Shown piece by piece: positions 22,502 through 33,311 of a stretch of DNA of 57,099 nt; within the stretch, counting starts at the first letter, position 1; each line of letters starts with the position of its first letter. The stretch spans positions 1 to 57,099 of the forward strand of contig MVAQ01000137.1 of assembly GCA_014825775.1 (NCBI GenBank), in the 5' to 3' direction. The notes under the pieces were generated by a model that saw only the letters and a program-made list of their open reading frames with translations, had not been told where the DNA came from and did not search any database. The stretch is from Krasilnikovozyma curviuscula. Taxonomy: Eukaryota > Basidiomycota > Tremellomycetes > Cystofilobasidiales > Mrakiaceae. The translations under genes and the position numbers were made by a program.

Positions 22502-23714
22502 ATGAAGAGAATGCTTCCCAAATTCATAGGTGAGCCTACTCAGCATCATATAAATAACTCTATCTTACACCCTTCACTCTCTAGACATTGCTGTGAACGC
22601 AACAGACCACCAGTACCTTGGCCACTATAATGGCTCACAGAAACATCCCAACGACCTGCTACAAGTTCTACAACGAGCAAAGAAAGCAGGTACAAAGCAG
22701 ATCCTAATTACTGGGACTACTCTGGAAGAGAGCAAAGAAGCTGTTTGTGTTGCTGAGAAGTATGGCAGCTATTGTACGGTGGGCGTCCATCCTACGAGAT
22801 CAGGTGAAATCTTGGACGATATTGACGGTGGATTGAAAAAACTGAGTGAGATAATTGAGGCTGGGAGATGTAAAGGAAGAGTTGTACGTTTTCTCCTTAA
22901 TTGACTCCAGTTGCGATGGCTGACAGCTCCGTTCGCAGCTAGCAGTGGGCGAATGTGGGTTAGATTACGACCGTTTACATCACGCCTCAAAAGAAACTCA
23001 AATACCTGTCTTCCGTGCTCAACTTGGTCTGGCGAAGAAACACTCACTGCCATTGTTCTTGCACTCTCGAGCGGCGCATGAGGACTTCATTGCGATCATG
23101 AGGGAAAGGAAAGAGGATTGGGCTGATCATGGAGGTGTTGTTCATTCGTTTACTGGTACAACAGAAGAAGTTGATGAACTGGTAAGAAGTCTTCTCCTGT
23201 GTTGGTCCGTTCTTATTGACGCAACTGACATTTTACTATCTTTGTGCTCAGCTGGAATTATCGCCTAAAATATTCATTGGTGTCAACGGCTGCTCGCTCA
23301 AAACAACAGAAAATCAAGAAATGATCAAATCGATACCCCTTTCTCGAATACTTTTAGAGACAGGTGCGTATTCCTCTCAGGCTCTCACTGGTTAGCTCTC
23401 CTCGTGTCTCACCTCCTTCTCATCCAATGCTAGACGCTCCATACTGCTCCATCACGACAACCTCAGCCTCCCATGCTCTTCTCTCAACTATTTCAAACAA
23501 AGATTTTTATCTCCCAACTACACAGAAAAAGGAGAAATGGTCCATCGATGGAAATGGCGTCAAAGGCCGTAACGAACCCTGTGCGGTAGGAGCAGTAGCG
23601 CATTGCATTGCCTCACTGAAAAATGTTACACTGGATGAAGTCGCGGAAGTTTGCTGGAAGAATACAGTAGAGCTGTTTGGGGAGGCGATTGAGAAGGAGA
23701 TGTTGCTAAGCTAG
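22502..23714 (+). CDS. TatD-family DNase (TATDN1-like)
   Basis: Model: join(22502..22529, 22585..22883, 22939..23181, 23252..23363, 23434..23714), 320 residues. TatD metal-dependent hydrolase motifs appear in order: KFIDIAVNATDHQYLGHYNG, KQILITGTTLEESKEA, TVGVHPTRSGE, AVGECGLDYDR, PLFLHSRAAHEDF, GGVVHSFTGT, FIGVNGCSLKT, ILLETDAPYC and GRNEPC. The second residue of the typical metal pair (GVHPTR) and the ETDAP aspartate are present. The family acts as a 3'-5' exo or endo nuclease in DNA repair and apoptotic DNA degradation. The first exon is 28 bases; the ATG at 22502 is chosen because an intron with a GTGAGC donor follows directly, and no other in-frame ATG reaches KFID. Confidence 0.94.
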
Positions 23715-24458
23715 AGAGGGAGCTCGCTTGTGGTTGTTATTAGAATCATACCACAGCTTTGGTAGATAAAGTATATTTTTTGTTCGAAGAAGAAGTCAGA
23801 ATCATGAACCCGGTTTCTTCATCCCAAACCTTGACCATCTCTTCAGAAACCACTGAGCGTTGGATAGATGACAACACGAAACCAGAATCAAATGCGATCT
23901 TTCCATTCCACTGGTTCGACGTAGACAAAGAGGTGGAAGATGAGGCAAGGATCTTGTCGTTGTGAGGCGGGTAGTTAAGTTATGAGCCGGTGGAGCAGGC
24001 GGGCGAAGAGTGGTAGCACAGATAGAGTGACTTGGGAAGTCCCTTGCGCAATGAGATCATTACTAAAGAAGTTGATGTGGTTAAGGAAACTGAGGAAGGC
24101 CTAGAGCACTGCCTTTGTTGTTTATAAAGGTCATCCCACCCGAACGCACTTCACCCAAACCTTTCCTTTCGCATCAAGAGCGGAACTGTGTCCCTCCATT
24201 CCAACTGCACATCTCCTGTTATTCTTTACTAATTATGATTCTCAGCGAAGGACTCGACCGAGGCGCTGAGATGTGAAACTTGCTGGGCCCAAGGGAAGAA
24301 GTGTTCGGGAGACCTGTCAGGTCAGTTACTGTCATGTTTTCGACATTGTGAATTTGTTTTTTTTCAGTGACCCAAAGTGATAGGTAAAGTGAAAATAAGA
24401 TGAAGGTGTGTTGTATTTATTCCAGAGATTTTCTGTTATTTATCATTTTTCTGAAACA
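23715..24458. other. intergenic region with a doubtful small ORF
   Basis: This 744-base gap is between the TatD stop and the ChaC-like start. On the minus strand (23746-23955) about 70 codons read in frame with a fragment VKVWDEETGF that recalls a WD repeat, but there is no upstream ATG and a stop lies just above. A plus-strand frame overlaps it. I treat neither as a gene. Confidence 0.4.
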
Positions 24459-25484
24459 ATGCAAAACAGGTTAGCCGTCGACGAGTACTCCCTCCTTTAC
24501 CAGGAAATGACTCGAGACCTTCAATCTCGGTACATCATCTTTGGATACGGTTCTCTCATCTGGAAGCCTCCTTCGAACGCAATCAAGGGCACAACAGGTT
24601 ACATTCGCGGTTACGTTCGTCGTTTCTGCCAGTCGTCCAACGACCATCGTGGTACTGTCGAGGAGCCAGGAAGGGTGGTCTCTGTTGTGAAGGTTGAGGA
24701 GTGGGCCACTCTTGCGAATGAGAACCTCGAGGATATTGATGACCGTGTTTGGGGAACTGCATGGGAAATTGACCCTGTTTACGCTGAAGAAGTGAGAGCT
24801 GAGCTTGGTGAGTATACATCCTTACTCTTTCTTTTCATAATATACATCACTCATCACATGCAGTTCATGTCTCTAGAATACAGGGAAAAGGTACTTACAG
24901 AAACGTGCTTTCAGCTTCAAACGTACCTATGATTCTCACTGACGATGCTCGATTTCGTGCAGGATGGCTACTCAGTACACCTAGAAGATGTTTATGCTAT
25001 CGTTAATGGAATAGAAACGATAGTGGTACCGCAAGTGAGTCCTCTCACGTCATCCGCCCGCTCCGCAATACCGTCTCTGACAGCTTCACTCTCAACAGGC
25101 TACTCTTTTCGTCGGCCTCAGCTCGAACCCATCTTTCATAGGTTCAGAGCCACTTGATCAACTGTCGAAACATATCCACCGCTCTGTTGGTCCCTCCGGT
25201 CCTAACAAAGTGAGTCTAGTTTGCGCTATATGGTGAATTTCCATTCAGCTGGAACTGACCATGGATCTATTATCTCTTCGCTTACAGGAGTACCTCTACA
25301 ATCTTGCTACCGCCGTAAAGAAACTATCTCCCGAGTCATTTGACAAATATCTGTATGGCTTGAATGTGAGTTGAAGCGCCGCAACTTTTACTTTGTCCTT
25401 TCGCTGACTTCAACTTATCAATATCTTGAGGATGCCGTAAAAGCTCTTGATGTTGTCGAATCCAGCTCCACACCAGCTCAGTAG
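24459..25484 (+). CDS. glutathione-specific gamma-glutamylcyclotransferase (ChaC-like)
   Basis: Model: join(24459..24807, 24876..24889, 24963..25034, 25099..25209, 25288..25365, 25431..25484), 225 residues, in the family range. The N-terminal IIFGYGSLIWKPP holds the GYGSLIW substrate-binding motif; RRFCQSSNDHRGTVEEPGRV, VWGTAWEI and EYREKDGY follow. The catalytic Glu is expected in LEYREK. It breaks cytosolic glutathione into 5-oxoproline and Cys-Gly (yeast homologue Gcg1). The 14-base exon 2 restores EYREKDGY. The last acceptor is unusual (TTGAG), giving YGLNDAVKALDVV and stop. An alternative AAG acceptor at 25442 opens a longer frame to about 25620, so the C-terminus is less certain. Confidence 0.88.
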
Positions 25485-25978
25485 CATCGCAGAGCATCTA
25501 CGGGTTGATCGGGAGCTTCCACCCGGCACCGCTTTCGCTGGATCCACAGCATTATTTGCTGGTTCATTCGGTATCCCTCCTAGCTTCAACGCACTTTACC
25601 TCAGGAGGTCGCTTGTTTGAAACATCGCGCTCAACTACTGTCGGTCGCCCGACATCACTCCACTTATTAGCATCTGCACACATTGTAATTTTCCCTACAT
25701 GCCTAAACAACTAGACAACACATGTTTTATTTGGTACTTCGATCAACATTTCATTCCATCCAAAAGCAAAATAAAATAAAAATAAAAATCTACACAGTTA
25801 GTGTAGCGACCATTAGCCGACTTGCTAGTATCCATTTTCCGACTTCAATTTTTGCTTGAGTCACACGAGACTCTCAACGATCTGACTCCTTCAATTTAAC
25901 GCCTTTCCATATCTTCATCTCCATATCTCCTTCAATCTTCGCATGATCTCTCTCCTGTAGGTTCCCACCAAATCAATC
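25485..25978. other. intergenic region upstream of the MFS transporter
   Basis: About 490 bases, AT-rich in the middle (AAAATAAAATAAAAATAAAAATC near 25770), then CT-rich just before the ATG at 25979, as expected for a fungal promoter and 5' leader. The start of the segment is open in one frame as a possible extension of the ChaC-like gene. Confidence 0.45.
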
Positions 25979-28596
25979 ATGTCCAGCAGCGAGAACCCAA
26001 CGAAATCGGCGACGACCATGGGCGCAGCGAGGGCCGCTGAGCCGCCCCAGGCCACCGACGAAGAACTGCAGCTCGAAGCTATCAACGTCAAGCTGGAACG
26101 CATCAAGTCGAAGCATGTCCACATAGGTCAATCGTCGAGCGACTCGACCGCAGAGTACATCATGGAGAACAAAGAGGCGAGGGAGAGGGGAAAGAAAATC
26201 GAGGCGCTTGAAGGAGTGTCGCCTGGTACGCCTGATGAGGATGGTATTTACGTGTAAGTCTCTCTTATTCTTGTCGTATGATGTACGTGGACTGATCTGC
26301 ATTGATGGGATACGCGTGTGGCAGTGAGTTCTTACCCGGCGACAAGACCAACCCTCTCAATTGGCCCAAAGCTCGCAGTATGTTTACTTTCGAAGCAACG
26401 CATCACTTTGTCCTCACTCTTACATCTGTATGACTTGAATTTCATAGAATGGGCGATAACGTTGGCATGTGTTGCCTTCTCAGCAGAAACAGCGATGAAT
26501 TGTACGTTCACTCGTTGAAAAGTCGGCGTCTCAACGCTTGCTTGCCATCCCTTCCTCTGACAGACAGCCTTCTTCTCTGTGGATAGGTACGGCATTCAAC
26601 TCTGGATACGAATCCTTTAATGCGGAATACCCTACCTCGAAAACGCAGTGGCTTTTGGGTAATAGCATGTTCTTCATATCAATTGCTCTGACGCCTTTGG
26701 TGGTCGCTCCTTTGTCGGAAGGTGAGGATTCCATTCCTTTATCACTAGCCCCCTCACTTGCCCTGACTTATACAAAACTGTGTGTTTTTCTTGGCAGTCT
26801 TCGGAAGGAACCCACTCTATATCTTCGCCAACGCCCTCATCCTCATCCTTTTCATACCCCAGGCGCTCGCCAAAAATATTGCAACAATCCAGGCATGTAG
26901 GTGGTTCCAAGGCATGGTTTCTTCGGTTGGGAACTCTATGGTTGGAGGAACGATTGCAGATCTGTTCTCTGCCGAGGATAGAGGAATTGTCATGGGTGTC
27001 TTTTCATTGTTCATTTTCGGTACGTTTGTTTGCCTTTCGGACTCTGAAATGCCGCGAAGTTCTGGGAAAACTGAGCTATGAATGTTTCTAGTCGGACAAG
27101 CGTTCGGATCAATGGCTTTCGGTTATGTCAATAGTGAGTTGCACCTCTACACCTCTACTTCCTTCTTCTGCCCTCAGCGCTTGCTCGGAAGCTGATGCCA
27201 GTGTGTATTTTACCGAATCAGTGAAAATTGGCTTCCGCTGGATGTTCTGGTTGGAAGTGATATCAATCGCAGGAAACCTCACCGCGATCCTTGTATTCTG
27301 TCGTGAGACTCGTGGGTCAGTCCTCCTTGCTAAAAAAGCCGCAAAACTCCAGAAGGAAACAGGTCTCAAGCACGTCGCGCCAGGGTACAAGGAACGGGAA
27401 AACATGGCAACGCTCATAACGGTATCCTGTGTCCGACCGGTACATTACTTGCTCTCTGAACCTATTGTGACAGCTGTCAGTCTCTGGGTTGGTTTCTGTT
27501 GGGGAACAGTCTTCTTGGTGAGCTCGCGTCATTTCTTCAATGCTTTTCTTCACTTCTGCCTATACTGAAGTTCATCCTTCTTGTCGCAGTTCACTGAAGC
27601 AGTACCGTCAGTATTCAGTGAGATCTATGGCTTCAACATTGGTGAATCAGGCCTCGTGCTTGGCACCATCGGTATTGGCGCCATCTTTGGGTTCGCGTCC
27701 AACTTCTACCAGGAGAGGCTCTATCGTCAAGCTGCATTGAGAAACGGCGGTAAAGCTGAACCTGGTTTGTTTTTTTCTTCCTCTTTTCTACCGTTGGCGT
27801 TGGCCTGACGATCATGGCCCCTTTTATTTGAACAGAGGCGAGGCTTTACGTTGGGGCAGTTGGCGCAATCATCTTCCCACTGAGTGCGATCGCGTTCGCT
27901 TGGACTGGTAGAGCAGGTGTGCATTGGATTGCTCCATGCATTTTTTTGACGTTGGCCTTCTTCGGAATTTTCACCATCTACAGCGCTGTGTTCAACTACT
28001 TCGTAAGTCTCTCTTCTCAACTCTCAGAATCATCGACTGATGCTGTTTTCGTTTTGTCACATGCACAGGCTGACGCTTATGAGAAGTACTCGAGTTCTGC
28101 TCAGGCAGCACAGTCGCTTTTGAGGTAAGCTCCACTTGGCAGTCGGTGGTTGTCATCAGGCTCTGACCAGTTTCCTTTCCCTTTCAAGAAACATCTTTGG
28201 TGGAACATTCCCTCTTTTCACCCCTAGTGAGTTTACTTCTGAAGTATTGGTCCAATGTCCCTCACTCACCCTGTTCCTCCTCCGTCAGTCATGTACGCGC
28301 GACTTGGAACATCAGTAGCTTCGACGCTCGTTGGAGCGGTCGCCATCTTTTTGGCAGCAGCACCTTTTATTCTACTAGCCTATGGAAAGACTCTTCGAGC
28401 GCATTCAAAGGTTGCTAGTGCTCTCCTCAAGGAAGCGGAGCTGGAAGCTGAAGGTGAGCACGACCCTTCACATCGCGAGACACCACGAGATCTTTGCTGA
28501 TTATCCGATTTAGGTGCTCGAAGCAGAGCGATGTCGCGAGCAGCATCGGCTGCTGGAACGAGAGAACCCTCCCTGCATCGAACGGAGAGCGTTTGA
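25979..28596 (+). CDS. MFS transporter, DHA1 drug/polyamine:H+ antiporter type
   Basis: Fourteen exons: 25979..26253, 26325..26377, 26448..26501, 26587..26721, 26798..27019, 27092..27133, 27222..27517, 27590..27764, 27836..28002, 28069..28124, 28189..28226, 28289..28453, 28514..28596, with 27222..27517 read through uninterrupted. These give 586 residues. A soluble N-terminus of about 95 residues leads to PGDKTNPLNWPKARKW, the entry motif of this subfamily, then NSGYESFNAEYPTSKTQWLLG, PLVVAPLSEVFGRNPLY (motif A-like), AKNIATIQACRWFQGM, FCRETRG, VSCVRPVHYLLSEPI and the C-terminal TPMYARLGTSVASTLVGAVA. Twelve membrane spans are expected in the plasma membrane. The substrate cannot be read from sequence; relatives export polyamines, azoles or other drugs. 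Two introns use AAG or long acceptors. Confidence 0.92.
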
Positions 28597-28857
28597 TTAA
28601 TCCTCGCATCTTCCCATTACACAAAATAGATTTGCAGACCCCTACACATCACCACATCTAATTTATCACTTTTTAGACTAACTAGAATTTCTTCACATCA
28701 GCATTCATATACTCACAGTTGTAATATATAATCGTCCAATCGACTTCGTCGTAATATCACCTTTTCCTGCGCGAGACTTCCACATAGTCAATTTCTTACA
28801 AGACAAGATCGTTGTTAATACACTTTCGATACAATTGTGTGAGTACTCTTTACAGGG

Positions 28858-29901
28858 CTACGGTAGCGCCGTACGTATCAAATACTCCAGGCTCCACCGC
28901 GACCGTGTCAATTCTTCATTAGAAGATCTCCAGAACCTCTCCTCTGTAGCCATCCTCCTCCTCATTCCCACAGATGATGATGGCTTGTGATATAACCGCA
29001 TTCCGATCCCAAACAGCCACACCAACCACCTGTGACCTGAGAGCGCAAAGACGCTCGCTGAAAACAGAAAAAAAGGCCAGTAGAGGATCGACGTGACCAA
29101 AGGGTTGTAAAAGCCTAGAGCGAGACCAAGGAGGTAGTACCCAAATCCACATATACTGAGATAAGCGATCACGAAAAGCCCAAACAGGAAGGCGGTGGTG
29201 ATGAATAGGGAGGCAAAGGCGATGAAACGAGCGGTGATGGTGGCGGTGAGTTTGAGAGTGTTAGCGAGATGGGAAGGTGACAGCTGAAACAGCAGGTGGG
29301 AGAATAGGTTAGTGTTTGAGTTTAGTGATGATTTTGATAGGAGCTGTTGGGATGGCGAGGTTGAGTAGTGGTGGTGAAAAGGCAGGAGCGTTTCAGAGTC
29401 TTGGATGGTACTTGGCGCTGATGAGCTTATTTGTTGGGCTTGTTTCGGACTAGGTTCGTCTTCCTCTTCGTCCACAGAGGTTGCTGGTGTGGACGACCTG
29501 CTGATCCTGTCCAGCTCGAAAGAGTCCATCCTATCATCATCCTCATCATCGTCCTCTTCTGAGCTATCCTTGCTCAGTGCAGCAACTGCTAACAGTCCCT
29601 CCCTGCTCCATCTTGAGCTCGGACCAGCTTCCAAATCCCTTATTGAAGCACTACTATATACTGCGGAGGGCTGGTACCTCTGCTGCTGAATGGCTGTCGG
29701 TGAAAGGAGTAATTGCGGTGGAGACGGTGGGGGCGTGAGACCTTCTGCGGGTAGTAAATCAGCGGGTGAAAGACATGGTGAACCGTTGGGAGTTCGAGGG
29801 GGAGTCAACTGAGAGCTACAGGGTTCTGATATAGCAACAAAGTCATCCAAGAATCGAGAAAGGTTGGGTTTAGCGTGGTTAAAAGGGGCTGTCCCTTGCA
29901 T
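28858..29901 (-). CDS. proline/serine-rich membrane protein of unknown function
   Basis: A single-exon gene of 347 residues from the ATG at 29901. I do not recognise it. The first 190 or so residues are disordered: Pro-directed Ser/Thr sites (LTPPRTPNGSPCLSP, LTPPPSPPQLLLSP) and a strongly acidic run (SSEEDDDEDDDRMDSFELD). From about residue 210 to 300 it has two long hydrophobic hairpins, FIAFASLFITTAFLFGLFV and SILYWPFFLFSASVFALSG, with Gly- and Tyr-rich turns (GFGYYLLGLALGFYNPL). The tail is Arg-rich. The many S/T-P sites suggest regulation by kinases, an inference. A membrane-inserted hairpin, as in ER- or lipid-droplet-shaping proteins, is one possible reading but unsupported by homology. 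The absence of introns is unusual for this window. Confidence 0.6.
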   Translation of the reverse strand: MQGTAPFNHAKPNLSRFLDDFVAISEPCSSQLTPPRTPNGSPCLSPADLLPAEGLTPPPSPPQLLLSPTAIQQQRYQPSAVYSSASIRDLEAGPSSRWSREGLLAVAALSKDSSEEDDDEDDDRMDSFELDRISRSSTPATSVDEEEDEPSPKQAQQISSSAPSTIQDSETLLPFHHHYSTSPSQQLLSKSSLNSNTNLFSHLLFQLSPSHLANTLKLTATITARFIAFASLFITTAFLFGLFVIAYLSICGFGYYLLGLALGFYNPLVTSILYWPFFLFSASVFALSGHRWLVWLFGIGMRLYHKPSSSVGMRRRMATEERFWRSSNEELTRSRWSLEYLIRTALP

Positions 29902-30571
29902 CAAAACATGACGCTGAACTCACGAGAGCAAGAGGCAGAGGAACCACAGAGGGGCCGCTGGCCTTTGTGAAGACTGTTGCTCATCTGGGAGCACCTGGTG
30001 TTGGTGGTTTGAAAGGAAATAGTTTTGGTTGGAGTAAAAAGGTCGAGAATGCTGCGAGTCCTTGCACAGCGCGCCGCCGCGGTTTCATCTAATTGACGCT
30101 CTGGTTTTTGCATTGAGGGCTTGAGAGCGGTCGCTTCGACGTGCTTCTGCGAAAGCGACCTAGAAGTTTCATGGAAAAGCACTGCTACTCACTTTCCTGT
30201 GTGTTTTCTCGGTACCCTCAAGAGTTCGCTACCCTGGGGATTTTTTTATTACGCCACATGCCAGCGACAACAGCGAGCGACAATCTTTTTTATGACGTGT
30301 TGCGGATTATTTTGCGGCTCAGCCTTAGTGCAAGGCAACGACGCACAAGACGACAGTTCTTTCCCTTCATTCTAGTCCCGTGCTTCTTTCAGCCTGCTTT
30401 TGCGCTGAAAAGGACAGCGCTGGTGTACTGCGGCGGAGAGACCCCTGCTGCTCGAGGGCGACACAGGTCCAAGCTTTCTCTATAAGGGCTCACTCTTGCG
30501 ACAAGAATATTCTTGATCGTTAAGAGGGATCGTTACATTCAACATTTAGTTGCTCCTGCGAAGGATGAAGC
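29902..30571. other. intergenic region with no recognised gene
   Basis: About 670 bases between the start of the proline-rich membrane protein and the end of the dioxygenase gene, which lies on the same strand. It should include the promoter of the membrane protein. Short open frames exist on both strands (up to 114 codons) but they overlap each other and lack protein-like composition. Confidence 0.45.
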
Positions 30572-32010
30572 TCAGAGCTCTCTGACGGCAGATCCGTTGA
30601 CACCCTGCAAACCACAGGTGTCAACTTCGGTTCACTGCACATTACGAGATAGTGACGAGTAGACGAAAGGACTGACCATAGTGATGTAAGCAATTAGCCC
30701 TTGATCCAATATCGCGCCAAGTTTCTCCGCCTTGAAGATTGGATTGTAGCCGTTTGCGAACGACTTGGGGAAGATCTGAAGCGAGTCGTTCCAGTTTCTC
30801 GTTCGGCCGATCGTATTGGCAATTGGGTTGGTGTTATACTAAAGAGTGGAAGGCCAATGAATAAAGGAAGTGCGAAGAAATGAGATGGAAACTCACAGGC
30901 CACATCTTGTCAATTTGCATGTTGAGGTCGTCCTCGAAGAAGAACTGGCCCGTGTGGATAACACGACGAGCTTCGAACGTTCCGTTCTCCAAAGGAGTCC
31001 ATTCAGGCATGACCTTTGTATGAATATGGGTTGCTCGACCGGTGTCTGGGAAGCAAACCAAAATATAACGTCAGCGACGAGATGAGCGCAAGGGAATATG
31101 GGACTTACAGTATCCGGGGAAGATGGAAGTGAACTGAGCAACGCCGTTCTTATCCGTTGGGTAAGCACCTCGAAGAAAAGTCTCTTCAGGCTTGGATCTG
31201 GGGAAAGCACTCAAGAGACCCTCTCGTTCATAGCCCCATCCTGTCGACCACAGTTGTTCAACGTCATTCAAGTGCGCCGAGGTGAAAGATCGAAGTATGA
31301 AACAGCCTACCTTGAGGAAGTTCATATTTCATGTGAGGTTCGGGTTCTGGGTGACCAGCATAGTGTCCAGTAGCATTGGCCTGCGTGAATCGAAGTCAGC
31401 AAGAGTAGACAGATACGACGAAAAGATGAGACATGAATTTACCATCCAGAGATCAACAAGGACGTTGGGCATCGGCATGCACGTTTCAACGTCAATCACA
31501 CCAACATCCATCATCAAGAGCAACCCGAACTCATTCTCAGCTAAGTCCTTCCTGATCGGATGACCTTTGCGGTGATAATATGGACCCTCGACAGTTTCAC
31601 TCGCAAGAACGCAGGTGTTGTTGGCGATCTGAGTGTCACTAACGACATCACAACTGAGAACCATTTCGCCTTTCTCCTTAGCTGCTTGGAGATCCTGGTA
31701 CATCTTCTCAGCAAAGAGACCGTCGCTTGGGGAGGCGGTCAGGGATGCTTGATGGCCAGAGAGGACCTTCTGTTCCCAGGCGCGACGACGTTGCTGGTTA
31801 TACGCTGCCACGGCAGGAGCACAATGGTATGCTGCTGAGGTGAGTGCTGGTATTTGCGCTTGTTGGTCAGCGGTAAGGTCATGGGCTGGAGATGAAGGAA
31901 ACAGATGACAGGGTCAGTTGAGATGCAAAGGGTTTCACAAAAGGAAAGAGTTTACGTAAAGCAGCGCCAAAGAGAGCCTTAGAAGCTGCAAGAGCAAGGA
32001 GAAGCCTCAT
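30572..32010 (-). CDS. secreted intradiol ring-cleavage dioxygenase-like protein
   Basis: Model: complement(join(30572..30604, 30677..30838, 30897..31045, 31109..31240, 31311..31380, 31443..31885, 31956..32010)), 347 residues. A signal peptide (MRLLLALAASKALFGAAL) starts the protein. The intradiol dioxygenase fold is shown by ETVEGPYY (iron-ligand Tyr about 121/122), MPNVLVDLWMANATGHYAG, FTSIFPGYTGRATHIHTKV (Tyr about 234, His about 240 and 242, completing a 2-Tyr 2-His Fe(III) site) and TGQFFFEDDL. Family members cleave catechols or hydroxyquinols between the hydroxyls; extracellular fungal forms may act on aromatic breakdown products of plant matter. The last exon (GVNGSAVREL) depends on a GTCAGT donor; without splicing the protein ends in a 15-residue alternative tail. 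A TATA box lies about 95 bases upstream. Confidence 0.93.
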
Positions 32011-33311
32011 TGTAATGTGTCGCGAAGAGAAAGTAGGGCCGAGAGGGAATATGGATGAGAGAGGTTAAGGTGAGAAGAAGAGTACCATGATATTGCTGTA
32101 GTTTTTATAGCGCGTGTTGTTTAAAACTTCTGAAATCTTCATAGATTAGAAGATAAAACTGGGAGGAGAGTTGTTCCATAGAGGGAATAATGTAAACACC
32201 GGAGCGCGTCTTCCGAGGTCTTCTTCTTCAGAAGTTGGACAGCTGACCGTTCGCTTCACAAAACCCCCATCATCGAAAGAGCTCTATCCATGAAGATATT
32301 CAAAGGGACAACGGAAAGACTTAATATTCAGTTGGTGACCCAAAATGCTGCGACGACAAATTGAAGCTTGAACGGATCTATGGTATTCAAATCTTCAAAT
32401 CTTCAAATTTTCCAGTTTAGCTGCTGACGTTGAAAGCATACATTCAGCTAAGGATGACAATTGTACTATGCAAGGAGCTAGGAAACACCAAGGGGCTGAG
32501 AAGAAAGAGCTAGTTCCGTAGTATCAAAGGGGCAAGGCCAGGCGAAGTAAGCACTTTACGTGACGAGACTTGGTAAACACCAGCACTTCAAACATACAAA
32601 AAACCTGTTGGACAGAAATCAGGTGCCAGTCCCAGACTGGCGAAACAGTCATTCAGCGAGAAGAGAGGTTGTCGGAGCTAAGTTCGCAAGATCTAACCCG
32701 AAGCAATTATACTCTTCCATCACAATGGTCGAACTATTCCAATTCTCGATACCTTTCGAGAAAACTCCCCCTAAACCAATTGGGGGAACGTTTTATCCAA
32801 TAAGATAAATCAAGCAGTTTGGATAAGCTGTCATCATCTCGAAATCAGGGCCACTGATCAGCAAGTTGCCCCTCGCACCAGTTCAAGCGGAGCAAAGACC
32901 TCCAGGGTTCCATTTAGTGTTAGGATATTTAAACATGGCAGCTTCTAGTTGCTTCTAGTGATAGAGGGTTGTAACTGGCGCAGTCACGGTTGGGGAGAGC
33001 TCAGGTTGCCAATATACCATCTCCTAGAGTCCTTAAATATAATTCTCTTGAGAGATTGGCTCAGATAGTAGGACGAGTAATACTAGGATATTTACAATCA
33101 GAGGTTCAACAAGGAAAAATGCTTCATATAACGATCTCGACTGACCCTGCGCAGACGGTACCAGCAGGTGTTGCGCCTGTGCAGAAACATCTCTCCTCTG
33201 CCCTTCAAGCCAAATCCAACTCAGTAACGTCCAACGGCCAGATTCCTCAAGGCAGTTTTCTCTTCTGCTCGACTAGCTTGCCCACGAAAACCCAAAAAGG
33301 AACCATAGGAA
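32011..33311. other. divergent intergenic region between the dioxygenase and VAC8
   Basis: This 1.3 kb region lies between two divergent start codons. It holds the dioxygenase TATA box near 32102 and short tandem repeats: three copies of TCTTCAAA around 32390-32410 and two of GCTTCTAGT around 32941-32959. No coding frame with splice-linked continuation was found. Confidence 0.5.
32102..32108 (-). promoter_or_regulatory. TATA box of the dioxygenase gene
   Basis: TATAAAA on the minus strand lies about 92-98 bases before the start codon at 32010, a position typical of regulated fungal promoters. The assignment is from motif and spacing. Confidence 0.5.

Noticed and set aside
32560..33300. Short plus-strand frames before VAC8
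   Set aside because: They lack protein-like composition and run in different frames without splice links. The region is treated as promoter.
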